Positions 1 to 11,290 of a DNA stretch of 64,000 nt are shown one piece after another (the stretch's first letter is position 1; every line of letters begins with the position of its first letter). Made by a program: the position numbers and the translations under genes. The stretch lies in assembly GCA_008921705.1 (NCBI GenBank), contig VFFE01006709.1, forward strand, positions 236,002-300,001, written 5' to 3'. This DNA is from Burhinus oedicnemus. Lineage: Eukaryota; Chordata; Aves; Charadriiformes; Burhinidae. The notes beneath the pieces were generated by a model. The model had not been told where the DNA came from. It ran no database searches and worked only from the letters and a program-made list of their open reading frames with translations.

Positions 1-480
1 GAATTATTTCAATTGAAAGATTCCTCAAACCCCCCGCCCGCCCCGCCCCGACCTGCTAATTCATCATTCATGAACTCAAGTAAGAAGGGTTTTTGCCTTT
101 TGCTTTGGAGGTGCTAATTTCTTTTGTTCGTCACTTGGACACTTAATTGCCCATACAGACAGATAACAAGCGGTTCCATATTGACGTTATTAACTCTTTA
201 GGGTGTAACCCCACTTCATCCTGGGGCTTGGAATATCCAAATCCCAGATGGAAGATTTTTTGCTTGTTGACCATATTTTATAGGAGTCCATAACTGTAAT
301 TGATTCACGCAGCTTGTTACTGGCTCTTTCTGAAATCAAGCCTGAAGGTAATCAATAACTCTTAGGCATTAATAGACGTCGGGCGCCTTGTCTCCCTACT
401 CCCTCTAAATTTAGGCCTTTGAGAAATACCCTAACAAATTCCTATCCCTCTTCCCTGCCCCCGCCCTTGGCATGCTAATA
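1..480. other. Unique sequence, no gene recognised
   Basis: This stretch is mixed-composition sequence with short C-rich runs near 30-50. No coding frame, known repeat or RNA gene was recognised. It leads into the pyrimidine tract that follows. Confidence 0.5.
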
Positions 481-598
481 ACCCTTCCTTCTGTCTACTA
501 ATGCTCTTTCCTTTCCTGTCCTCGCTTCTTTATTCTCTTTCTTCTTCCCTATTTCCTGTCTTTCTTCTTTTTCCTAATCTATTCCCCCCCTTGCCCCG
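481..598 (+). repeat. Polypyrimidine (C/T-rich) tract
   Basis: About 118 bases are strongly biased to C and T on the + strand, with motifs such as ctttcctttcctgtcctc and repeated ttctt/tccc units, ending in a C-run just before base 600. Tracts like this can form triplex-type structures or act as splicing or promoter-proximal pyrimidine tracts, but nothing here shows a function. It abuts the hairpin at 601-699, which is the main reason to note it. Confidence 0.7.
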
Positions 599-600
599 GA

Positions 601-699
601 CTCTGATTCATGATCCCTGCGAGATGTAGCTGTGGCGATGTGGGGGAGGCCATCTCTTTAGCCACTGCAGCTAACTCCAGCAGGGATCATGAATCAGAG
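601..699. ncRNA. Pre-microRNA-sized hairpin (candidate, unnamed)
   Basis: Bases 601-620 (ctctgattcatgatccctgc) are the exact reverse complement of 680-699, giving a 20-bp perfect stem. Pairing continues inward: GAG 621-623 with CTC 675-677, TAGCTG 627-632 with CAGCTA 668-673, TGGC 633-636 with GCCA 661-664, and GATG 637-640 with CATC 651-654. These are separated by small internal loops and bulges, with a 10-nt terminal loop at 641-650. The whole fold is about 99 nt, the size and architecture of a pre-miRNA, but either strand could be transcribed. I do not recognise either arm as a known microRNA. A short palindromic transposon remnant is the main alternative. The structure is seen directly; the RNA function is inference. 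Confidence 0.4.
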
Positions 700-1904
700 C
701 TCTCTGCTGCTGTAGTTCAGTCTCACGTAGTAATGTAAACTGGAGCTGATGGCAACTGCATTAATATGACAGCCTGAACTGCCTCAGCTGAGGAGTAGAT
801 GTACCACCTGTTCTGCTACTTCGGTGGTGGGGATGGTAACCTCTGGCAGAGTAAAGGAACAGATAGCCATGCATCATCCTCCCTGTCCTCCATGAATTGC
901 TAGAGCTTGAGAGTCAGGGTGTTTGGACTTTCCATTCTTTCCTGTCTTCAAAAATTTCTTCTACAACCTCTTCAAAACTAACATTCCTTGCACAATCTCA
1001 TAGTCCAAGACCACTGACTTAAAAAGTCTGGTCTCACCTCAGAGAAAAATAGACTAATTGGCTGCAGTCTATTGCCTTGTACCTCCAGGGATGGAAAAGA
1101 AAACCAAGCAAATTCTCTATCTGCACCTAATTAAGGGCTATTGTTACACTCCTACCTTCCCTTCATATAAAAAAGAACCACAGCTCTTGGGGATATCCTT
1201 TTCATGTCAACGGAGCCACAGCAGACTTGATTTGCGTGTCACTGGCCAGCTGCTCAAATGAAGAATTGTGTTTTCTCCTCACATTGAGTTCCTAATTCAA
1301 TTGAAAGGAAGAGTAGAATGAAGAGTTGGCTCCTACGTGCCCAAAGAGCACGGGATCGAGTTCTGCTCTCTCCTTCCATCTCCAGAGACGCAGTACTCTG
1401 TGGAAACCAAATCAAAGCTCTCATTTGGTACCCTGTTTCCCTCTTTAGCCAAATTAATCCCTGCTCTGACAGCAGTGATGATCCATTAAATACCTTGCAT
1501 CGATTTTATTACCCCTTTTTACTATTCTCATCTGGGTTCAGATGAAGGATTTCTTCACTTTAAGTATTCTTAAGGTATCTGTAAGCCACTTTTTTGTGTT
1601 AGTGGGCTAAAGACTCACTTGGAGCTGGGTAAGAACAAACAAATCCATTTAAATGACTGACCTTTGGAACTGAAATTTAGAAACATGCAGTTTTGTTACC
1701 GTAAAATGTTCAGGGTGGTTTAAAAGTCATCTGACAAAATGAGATAAAGCTTTAAAGTCAGTAAGGGCAAAATGCCTCATCTGTATATCTAGACTCAATG
1801 TTGTCAACGGGCAATTCCCTTGCAGTAGAAGGACAGGTGGAATTTATGCTAAAGCAGAGTTTCTGCCTAGTAAATTCTGCAATTCAAGATGTCAGGCTGG
1901 ATTT
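700..1904. other. Unique sequence, no gene recognised
   Basis: No repeat family, RNA gene or protein-like frame was recognised in this stretch. Short open frames near 1058-1261 and 1318-1545 lack recognisable domains and any consistent splice context. Confidence 0.5.
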
Positions 1905-2180
1905 CAGTGTGCGCATGCTCCAGTTCTTGTGAGATGGGTTGTAATGTGATGGGTGGGGGTAGAGCCTTGCCACAGAAAGGAGGTGGTGAGCATTAGTGTA
2001 GAGGCTGTTGAGGCGGGCACGTGCTCTGGCCGGAGCACCAGCCCTTGGCATGACAGCGGCTTCTGCTCAGACCAGGCTTCCAAGGGAGGAGGCATCCCTC
2101 TAGGGCTGGGGCAGCAGGGGTGCCTGGGGCCTCATCCTGGGGCTGGAGCAGGGGAGGGTAGGAGATGTGCGCTAGGTGAG
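1905..2180. other. Local GC-rich patch
   Basis: This patch is visibly richer in G and C than its surroundings. It has G-rich stretches (about 2095-2165) and a TGCGCATGC motif at about 1912-1920 that resembles part of an NRF-1 site. Open frames here on both strands are explained by the lack of AT-rich stops. It could be a weak regulatory patch or simply a composition shift. No promoter can be demonstrated. Confidence 0.35.
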
Positions 2181-2467
2181 AAGCTGTGCAGCATCAGAAA
2201 GAGGAAAACCAAAAAAGGTACCTTTTCTTCATTTACCCACTGTGGAGCAAAGAGGATCATATGCTCAAAACCTAGCTTTTTCCCATCTCCACAACATAAT
2301 GCAGGTCACCGGTAGCATTCGAAGAAAAACAAATTAATTATGATGACCTAGGCAAGATAATAATAAAAAAAGCAGGAATCGAAGATCATCAATCTTAAAT
2401 CTGAGACACATAAATGAGCAGATTGTTATTTTGGCAAAATTATTTTAAATTATCATCCCATTAAGAG

Positions 2468-2994
2468 TGTCCTGGTTTCAGCTAGGATAGAGTTAATTTT
2501 CTTCCTAGTAGCTGCTGTGTTTTGGATTTAGTATGAGAATAATGTTAATAACACATACTGTTTTAGTTGTTGCTAAGTAATGTTTATATTAAGTCAAGGA
2601 CTTTTTCAGTTTCCAACAGAAGCTGAGAAGGAGCATAGAGAGGACAAGCTGGCCAATGGGATATTCCATACCATAGACATCATGTTCAGTATAGAAATGG
2701 GAGTTGGCCAGGGGCAGGAACCCACAATCGCTGCTTGGGATGGGCCGGGCAACCCATTGTTGGGTGGTGAGAGCAATTGTATTGTATCACTTATTTTGTA
2801 TATTCTCTTACTGTTATTATTTTCTCTTCCATTACTGTTCTGTTAAACTGTGTTTATCTCAACCCATGAGGTGTGGGTTGGTTGTTTTTTCGTTTGTGGG
2901 TTGTTTTTTTTTCTCTCTACCCTACGGAGGCAGTGGGGGGGTGTGAGTAAAAGGCTGCATGGTCCTAGTTGCTGGCTGGGGTTACACAACAACA
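2468..2994 (+). mobile_element. Solo LTR of an avian endogenous retrovirus
   Basis: The element starts TGTCCTGGTTTCAGC and ends GGGTTACACAACAACA, keeping the TG...CA ends of a retroviral LTR. Its opening (tgtcctggtttcagc, then agagttaattttcttcct) and its close (gttgctggctggggtta) match an LTR type I recognise as common in bird genomes. Length is about 527 bp. No primer-binding site, gag, pol or env sequence was recognised on either side and there is no second copy in the window, so it appears to be a solo LTR left by recombination between the two LTRs of a provirus. The flanking bases do not give an obvious target-site duplication, which suggests an old insertion or slightly wrong boundaries. 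Subfamily cannot be named without a library search. Confidence 0.85.
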
Positions 2995-3214
2995 ATGGGG
3001 TCTTCACAGAGACCCTTCAGAGAAGAGAACCTCAACCCCCAAACTGCACAGAAGGAGGAGCAGCTGGAGACTGAGGTCTCATGTGGAGTAAATGAGGGAG
3101 CCTGGAAACCTGTGACTTCTGGCAAGAGAAGGCAGACTCTTCTCTGCCTGCAGATCTAACTGCAGAATGGTTATAATGCCCTGGTAGCAGACAAGGGGGG
3201 GGGGGGGCTGAAGC
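2995..3214. other. Unassigned stretch between the LTR and CR1
   Basis: About 220 bp separate the LTR end from the recognisable start of the CR1 fragment. It contains a 13-G run at 3195-3207. It could be unique flank, divergent CR1 sequence, or retroviral leader sequence next to the LTR. No primer-binding site was identified, so it is left unassigned. Confidence 0.5.
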
Positions 3215-3693
3215 TGTGTTAGCTACTTGTTAGACCACATATAGCATTCTGTATCCAGTCTGGAGCAATATGAGAAAGCCATTAATAAGCGGGAGCCCAG
3301 CAGAGGCCCACTGAGATGACCAGGTGGTAGAAGCACTTTGTGAGGAGAGGCTGAGGGAACTACCTTCTTCAGCATGGAAAAGAGACAGCTTTAGGGCAAC
3401 CTTCTAGTACGTACAAGGAGATTATGGAGGAGATAGAGCCAGGCTTTTTATAGTGGCATAAACTGAAATGAGAGGTTCACACTGGGTATAAGGAACATTT
3501 TTTTCATCCTGAGGACAGTCAGGCAGCAGAACAGGATGCTTGGAGAGGCTGTGCACTCTTCATCCTGGGGGTTTTCGGGACTTGGCGGGATCAACCTGGT
3601 CTGATCTCGGAGCTGACCCTACTTTCAACAGGAGGTTGGATTAGAGTCCTCCTGAGGTACCCTCCAACCTGAATTTTCCTCTGATTTTTGTGT
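3215..3693 (+). mobile_element. CR1 LINE 3' fragment, old, + strand
   Basis: The sequence follows the 3' part of an avian CR1 LINE in order: a segment like 'gttagaccacat...gtatccag' (3229-3258), a region around 'gaggacagtcaggcagcagaacagg' like the end of the reverse-transcriptase reading frame, then the 3' UTR block 'tgaccctactttcaacaggaggttggattagag' and a 3' end near 3690 resembling the CR1 octamer-type terminus (ctctgattttt). Frameshifts and stops break the reading frame, so it is a dead, 5'-truncated copy. CR1 moves by target-primed reverse transcription and usually lacks target-site duplications; none is seen. It looks more diverged than the copy at 23041-23867. Confidence 0.85.
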
Positions 3694-3902
3694 CTCCTGT
3701 TGTTCTAGTAGACTGCTGCCTTTTCCTCACCATATCAAATTAAGAGAGAATAATAAATTGAAGAACAAATGGTTTACTTTGAAGAAAGGAAGTGGCAAGA
3801 GTGGGGGATTGAGTATGTTCCGTTATTTGGTTTGCTTATTAATGGAATCTGCTACTTTTCTTTTGATTCATTGTGATTGTATTAGAGTGCTGGGGGAAAA
3901 AG

Positions 3903-3957
3903 TTTAAAAAAAACAACAACAAAAAAACCCCACCAAAACAAAAAAAACCCCAAACCA
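3903..3957. repeat. A/C-rich simple tract
   Basis: The tract is built from CAA, AAAC and AACCCC-like units (for example aacaacaacaaaaaaacccc). It is one of several A/C-rich tracts of the same flavour in this window (also about 25002, 31856, 46388, 53716 and 55254). Confidence 0.8.
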
Positions 3958-6057
3958 ACTTTGAATAATTTGATTTTTGTTCCTTAGCAGATGTTCAAAC
4001 AGCTTTTTATATGTCTCGTCCTAGATACGATTTGTACAAATAGGCTGATGTCATTTTGAATTATTTTATGAATTAAGGCTTTTATGAATCAAACCAAAAG
4101 TAAATGGTATCTTAGTTTATTTTGTGCTTTATTATGTGTGGTGGCAGATAGAGGAAGCTTATTTAGGATATGGTCAGTGTTCAGCATGCTCAACTTTTTT
4201 ATAGTTGTTTTGTTTTTTTAAGATCTTCCCCTTACTCTTAGCTATCGTTATTTCTGCTACTTTGGCAGAAAAATGAGATGATTCAGGCACCCTTTTATTT
4301 AGTCAGACACATCTGGGTATTTAATTTTCTGAAGAAGAAGAAAGAGAAAGTACCAAGAATTAAGTACAGATGACAGACGTTTATGCAGCTAAGCTTTCAG
4401 TTTGGTTTAAATAACATAGCAAGGAGTAGGAAGGAATGTAACCTTTTAAGCTTTTCTTTGTTTACAGATACGAAGAGAGAGAACAGTAAATAAGTCCGAG
4501 TTATAGTATGCCTTTTAAAAAATCACATGATATATCACCACCATATGGAAGCTTGCATGCCCTTTCCCATAGGGATATGCCACGGAGAAGGGATTTATAG
4601 GCTGCTAGCTCATAATACAGTAATATTTATGAGGGGTTACCAACTTTGCCTGTAACTGTTCCTAAAATTCCCTTTGGAACGGCACCCATGGCTAGCCAAG
4701 GACGGCACCAGTCATGCTGCTTTGACAGTTATTCAGCATCTCAGGCCTTAAGAAGATACCCAGCCTGCTGAGCACGGGACTCCAGTTAGCACAGAAATAA
4801 TTCAAACCCTGCAAGGGATCGTAGTACTGCTGTGAAACAAGGGTTGTATATTTACTTTAATGGCAGTTTCTGGGAAATATGAACTAACCAAATTCTCTGT
4901 GTTGTAAGCACTAGAAGAAAACAAAGTGAGGTGGGACTGGATGAAGGCCTTGGCTGTTAGATAGTGAATGGCATATAATCTCGTGGCAAGTGTTTGGAGT
5001 GTACATTTGTAGGGAAAATACGCTTTTTGGGTCTGCTGTAGCATTCGATTTAAGATTCAAAATGTCAGTGCCCACTGGCAGTGAGATAAAGCACTTAGTG
5101 TCGCTGCATTTTGGGAACAACTCATTTTGACAAATTGATCACTGCTTATTTGCCCAGAAAGTTATTAGGACTTGGTTGAGGAGCCAAGAGCAAATCTAGT
5201 CTTTTCATGACATGATGTCCAAACGATTTAGGTATTTTTACTCGTGTGTTAATGGTTAAGTCATGTCTTGGATTACAGGAAATGATGCTTTTGCTATCAA
5301 GCTTTAAAATTACAATTTTATTTCTTAGCTAACAAAATTATCTCTGATAAAGAACATGTGATGGTTTAAAGAAGAACCAAGGACAAGAGTCTGAACTGCA
5401 ACAGCTGAAACTTGAAAAAAAGCAAGTTATAACAGTTTAAATAAGTTGTTTGTACTATGCACATATAGTAAATCAGTTCTATAAAATAAATGATAATAAA
5501 TACTGTCTCAGTTTTCCTTGTGATGTGGACTTTATATGAGCTAGGGATGTGGGATGTTTTCTTTCACTAAACAATGCACTATGGGATCCAAATTTTCTGT
5601 TTTTAAGATATGTCTCCTATATTGTTGTTTTTAGGTTTATTTACTTGACTCTTTTAGGCCTTATTCTGCAACATACCTAACTTTCTGTGATTAGACAGAT
5701 TTCTACAAAACACATGTTATTTGAAGCGTGTGTGTATTTACAGTAAAGTTCAAGTCTGAGTTTTGTTAAAGGGACAAAAACATAAGGCGAGTACATTATA
5801 CACTGAAGACTAAACTGCAGGTTCTCTGTTTTTTAGCTGCTTCCTAAGGTTGTTAGTGCCTAATGCTATAAACAAAACTTTCTTAGTGTGTAAGCTTTTG
5901 TGGCTCTAACGCTTTTATATGCTATGCAGACTGCCACGTGAAAAGTTTGATACAATCATGGTTATTTATTAAGCAATTATTATTAGTTACTTTTTATGCT
6001 TAAGCTAGAACAAGGCCAACTTTAGAAATGATGGAATTGGTGGATAAATTACATGCT
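3958..6057. other. Unique AT-rich sequence, no gene recognised
   Basis: No known repeat, RNA gene or convincing exon was seen. Overlapping short - strand frames around 4802-5120 have no recognisable domain. Confidence 0.5.
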
Positions 6058-6148
6058 TGGCCCAATCCTCCTTTGTTATGTGAGCCTAGAGTTGAAGTAA
6101 GTCTATTCAATCCACGTAGGTTTAAGTGAATGAGGGGTCAGAATCTTT
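6058..6148. repeat. Ancient amniote repeat remnant (unclassified)
   Basis: The segment with 'gttgaagtaagtctattc', 'ccacgtaggtttaagtgaat' and 'ggggtcagaatct' resembles a class of old repeats common in reptile and bird genomes. Those carry motifs of the type 'gaagtcaatgggactac', 'ttaagtg' and 'cagaatc'. I recognise the pattern but cannot name the family. The copy is short and diverged. Confidence 0.4.
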
Positions 6149-8240
6149 TCATTTGCACCTGAAAACTTTTCTGGTTCTCAAAGTTTGTCAAATGGTCTTG
6201 TAAAATACACAGCTTTTTACAGAACGTGATTCCTAGCTTTCGAATGAGAACCAATTTCAACCTTAAAATAATCAGGCTAAACCTACATTAGAATTCTTTT
6301 ACAGTGGTGATGGTTTCTGTGATGGTGAAAATGCTGCTTGAGCTAAGTTATGATCTTGTGGGCATGGGAGCAATTACCCTGGAGAAGTTTGTACCTGACT
6401 ACATTTGGCCTACCTTTTTGATGAGATATAGGATCTACCTTTTTGGTTTGCAATTTAATATCTTTCCCGCCCCATACTAAGAGTTGCCACCCTTACTGTT
6501 TTCCTTACCACACTTGTTCTGTAGGCAAATATAGAAGGACAGATAATTAACATTCTTGGCTTTTAATTCTATCTGCATTTTAAGTTTGATCATGATGTAC
6601 TAAGTGATAGTAATACTTGTAAGTGCTGGAGAAATCTCTTACTGGTGACTGTTGGAAGTGGGGGAGTTCCTTTTGAACTGCTTCAGAAAGAAAATGGAGA
6701 TAAAGGTCACTTCATTCTTAAATGGGAGAATGGCAGGGAAGAAGGACTTTGGTGCATAGCAAGAAAGAGCTATAAATGGTCATTTGAGGTGATGTGTATA
6801 TAGAAGAAATTGAAAAAAATCATGCGTGTAATATTTATTTTATATAGAGTAAGGCATATTAATCAGCAACAAAATAAGCTAGATGACTGCCATTTTGTAT
6901 ACTTATATTTCAAACCTATAACTCTTGATGAAGCCCTTTTGGCTTTATGAATAAAACTTTATAACATGCTTAGTGGCATTAGGACAGAAGGCCAAGTGCG
7001 ATGGCAGTGCAGTGAATTACTTTATATGGCAGAAAATAAAGCTTTAGTTGTAGAGAGCCGTGCAAGGAGGAGCTACCTAGTTTGTGATTTGATGAAGAAA
7101 GGATGATTATGTAGCTGTGTAGTGTTTGCTGAGCAAAACTTTTTCACTTAACTTAAGCAGCTGTGAAGGAAGTCAGTACATTTCAGTGATCCAGAGGGCT
7201 GATTTAACCATCAAAGGTAATTCCTGACAGCATTTCTGCTGTTGCTAATGAATACCTACACTTCCCAACAAAGACCCGAAATGCTGTCGTATAGTTTTCT
7301 CCAATTAGGAAAAGCCTGTGAAAACTCAGGTACAGGTACCTGTTCAAAGACTGGGTTTCAGTGATGATTATGACCTGTGAGCATTCATGGAGCCAGATTA
7401 ATTTTTGCTTTCTTCTCAAGAGGGTTGAGGCTTTCGGTCTCTGTGGCCTGCTGGGCAGGCTGCCGCAGCCCTTGGATGTGTGGGCTGGGAGCAGTGCAAT
7501 GCAAATGAGCCCGTAAAGCTGGTTTGGGGCTCAGATTAAACAATACAGGTGATTTTAATGTAGAGTCCAGTAACTAAAGAGACTGAAGTCAATCACTTCA
7601 GCACTGTTAAACTGCTAATATATTTTCTGTGTGCTGCTGAGATGAGGAAACGGTCTTTTTGGGAATAAAAGGGAAGTCCTCTGGAAAAAGAAAGCATCCA
7701 TTCAAATTTGACTTAGACAACAAAAAACCTGATTTGATTTTTCTTGAAAGACCCCTCCACTCCAAGCCTGTAACCTTGATTTTTTTTTTCTTCTGTTTTA
7801 AACAGACCTGATCTTCATTATACGCAGTCCATAAACAATTTTAGCATTAGAACTTATTTCCTAGGCTCATTTTATGAAGGTATTCATTCATTCTCTAAAA
7901 TACAAAACAACTGTGTGCTGTATGATTCTGTAGAAATTAAAGTGCTGATGGCTGGCAGCTGTTTTCCCCTTGCCTATCAGTTTCATTAAGGAGAAGCTTT
8001 CTACGGTGCTACAAACAGCTCGAGTAGAAATCGGCTTCTTCCTTGAGAGCACCCTTGACTGCTGTGCATTCTTCAGATCATCGTGGATAGTTGGATATCT
8101 TTCCTTGAACTTACTAAGATTTTTTTTTTAATTTTTTAAAAATTTTAATTTTTTTTTTGTCATTTTGAACAGTGATGCCCTTCTCATGGGGTGGGGAGGA
8201 GGAGGAGGAGTAATAAGATGTAGCCTATAGATCTTGTATG
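6149..8240. other. Unique AT-rich sequence, no gene recognised
   Basis: The stretch contains T-rich runs near 8115-8160 and a small palindrome, CTGAAGT...ACTTCAG, at 7583-7601. No gene or repeat family was recognised. Confidence 0.5.
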
Positions 8241-8249
8241 TGACTTACA

Positions 8250-8450
8250 CTCCCTCTCTGCAGTCTGACGTCAGAATTTTGACCGGAGCAGCCATTAGCG
8301 AGGCTAGGCCCGAGCTCTGGTGCCGGCTACTGAAATTGAGGAAAGTCCTGGTACGTTCTGTGCAGTGCTGCATTTCTGCTGCTGCGATGGTGCGGAGGAG
8401 TGTTAAATAGGGCCTGGCAGGCATTCTCCTTCCTCGCGTACAGTGCAGCA
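8250..8450. promoter_or_regulatory. CpG-enriched patch around a full CRE palindrome
   Basis: A perfect cAMP-response element, TGACGTCA, lies at 8266-8273. The surrounding 200 bp hold about ten CpG dinucleotides (for example in gaccgg, tagcgagg, gcccgag, gtgccgg, gtacg, tgcgatg, gtgcgg and cctcgcg), whereas neighbouring kilobases are CpG-poor. CREB/ATF proteins bind this palindrome, and CpG retention suggests low methylation, conservation or a GC-richer old repeat. A short promoter or enhancer for an unannotated transcript is possible, but no TATA box, first exon or coding frame could be recognised. Confidence 0.3.
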
Positions 8451-11275
8451 GGACATTAGTTCCACCCATCAGCAATGCTTGAAGGAAATGTATTCTTAGC
8501 TAGATTTTAAATTTAATAAAGATGGAGTGGGGTGTTTTCTAGCTATCAGGTTACAGTGAGCAATTACAATAGTGAACTCCTTAGTTTACAGAAAACAAAG
8601 ACTAAAAAGATGAGCGTATTAGATACTTTCCTAATACCTTAATTTGTTCTTTAGACCTTTATGGTGATGATGCCCATGAAAAAGAACCAAAAAAACTGCC
8701 ATATTTTTTTATCATAAAAGCTAACTGTTAGAGGCTGGGACTCTAATGTAAATTTAATAACAAAAGGGCTTCTGAGGTGGAAGATATTCTGGTCTTTTGC
8801 AAATGAAACCCTCATGCTTCAAACTCTCTTGAACTTTAATGGCTAGATCACTTTCTTTTCCAGAGTTTTAGTAAAGTATCAGATTGTGAGTTGGACAGGA
8901 AGTTCAGGATGATTCTCAGGTACTCTGTGTATCGTGTCTTAATGTAGAAGCCTTGAAGACACTGGAGGGAATGAAAAGGACCCTTAGCCCCCACCATTTT
9001 CTCATCTCCAGCTGCGGTGGGGATTTGGAGCGTTGTTCTATTCTTCTATGGTCTGTTAAGACAAGATTTGGGAATCACGTCTATTTGGAATAAGCCTATT
9101 TGTTTTTATTATCAGTTTGTTTAATTTAACTGTGTTTTTTCCAATGCTCTTAGGAAATTTCCTTCTTGCCGTGTGTGGGAATGGTTAGTCTCAAACTCAG
9201 TCTAGGCAGCCAAGAGTGCACGTTTTGTCATTCTTCCTGCCAGTCCATGGCATTTATAATGCACTCGTCACAAGAGGACATGAATAATACTTTCTTTTCA
9301 GACTTTCAATCCATCTTGGATTTGACCTATAGTGTTCTTGTTTTTATACAGTATTAATAACCTCTTTTTCAGTAGGAGAGGGAAACGTTACTGCATAGAG
9401 GTGTGTGGGGTTTTTTTCCCTGGAATTTCTAATTCAATTTACACGGTGGAGCTTCGCTTGAATTTAAATGCTAAACTTGTGTAGGCTTATGAAGATTTTT
9501 TTTTTTAATTTTAACTTTGTAACTGTACTTGTCATCGGAGACTGTCAGTCAAGTCTATCTGTTTTGATTTCTGTGAAACAAGCCTTATTTGAGTTTGTCA
9601 GTGGATTCGGTGAAGTTGAGTTGGAAATCCTGGATTTGCCTGTTGGGAAGGCTGAGCTTTTATGAGATAGTAGATCTGTTTCTAGGGCAGACCTGTTTGT
9701 GTAGGTTTCTTGTTTGTTTGTTTGTTTTTTAAAAGCCACAGTCACAAGACACAATACATCAGTCTAGTAAAATTCAAACTTTTCCAACAATTTCGTAGGG
9801 CTACCTTATCTTGAAAGAATTTTTGCTGGATCAAGCATCTTTCAACTACCCGCAGGCAGCATAAAGAATGACCTGAATAATGTGACTTCTGCATTAATAT
9901 AAATAGGATTGTACACTCACGTACTGTGTGTGTTATTAGATAATAAGACTCTACCAATAGACCTTGGATCACCATCTAAGTCATCCATGCTGAAAGCAGA
10001 AAAATGTCATACCAAGAAGGAAATGTGTTAGAAGGATAAAGTGTGTTTGGCATTGTGATATTTTCCTCTCTGCTTTTACAGTTCACAGGCTCAGCACATC
10101 ACTCAAGTAAAGCACCTAAATCCAAGCGGAACGTATTATGACCTTGGAGTTGTAGAAAGAATGCCCAAAATCGGTTATGAAATGTCATATGAAGTGGGAA
10201 AAGTCACTAGAAAAAAAAAAAATGAAATGGTCAATAGAATTCCAGACTTTGCCATTTGCAAGGAGAGCAGGAGAGGATGCTGCAGTGCTTGCCAAAAAAA
10301 TCGCTTGGTATATTCACCAGGGACAACTTAGGTTTGCTTTAGGCAAATCTGCTATAGGGTATCACTACTGTCTGTCTTCATACAGCATGCTTCATGAGCT
10401 CTTAATCTTTTCCTGCAAAATGCACACCTGCTATATACTTCTCAAAATTCTCTCTTTCATACACTTTTGGACTTACTTTCTTGTTTGTTTCCTGTGTTTG
10501 CTGGGCTGTGATGAAGTACTGCCGCCTTTTTTTTTCTAACCTGTGTTGGTGATGTATACTTCCAAAAATAACTTTGTTCCTGCTCTATTTTCTTTGCCTT
10601 TTTTGAGGTTCTGTGCTGTGAAACTTTCCTTGGATTTTTCCTGGATCTAGCTCCACAGGACCTATTGGTGGCAAGGGGTTCTTCCTGCCATGTAACGAAT
10701 GTAACCTGTAACTGAATACGCTTGGCCCTGCACCAGAACAGCTTTCTTCTCTCGGCTTTCTTTAACAGAACGTGATGTTGATGGTGTGCAACCTAGTACA
10801 TTGTTTAAGTCTCATAACTTCACATCCAAAAGGCATTAGGCTATAGACCGTGGACTTCAGTGAACAGTTAATTACAGAACAGGAGAATGTCAGATAGCTA
10901 GATGTCCTAGAACATGTTTCAAAGCACGTATTTTGCTTGTGCGTGATCTTACACTCCCTGTGAGTATGTAGATTGCTGGATTTTCCTTGTGGAGCTTAAA
11001 CATCTTTGTCTCAAGAAATACCACCTGTGCTTGTGATAATATTACCTGGCATCTTACCTGCTGGAGGCCTGTTCAAATTCAGGGAATAGCTCCGTGAACA
11101 AGTTACTGCCTGGTTAGCTGCAACACGAGCTGTTCTGTGCTGTGAACTGCGTAAGAGGTACTGTACCTCTCCTCCTTTGGAAGGTTTGCTCCTTTAAATG
11201 ACTCTGCTTTTTCCATGGGGTAAAAACATGCCTACGATCAGTTTTCAGCGATGATAAGCAGCTTACATCTCAGCT

Positions 11276-11290
11276 TGTGTGTGTGTGTGT
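11276..11290. repeat. Short (TG)n microsatellite
   Basis: About seven and a half TG units run uninterrupted inside otherwise unique sequence. Confidence 0.85.

Noticed and set aside
7938..7970. Segment taaagtgctgatgg resembling the seed region of the miR-17/106 family
   Set aside because: No complementary arm lies nearby, and similarity stops after the first dozen bases.
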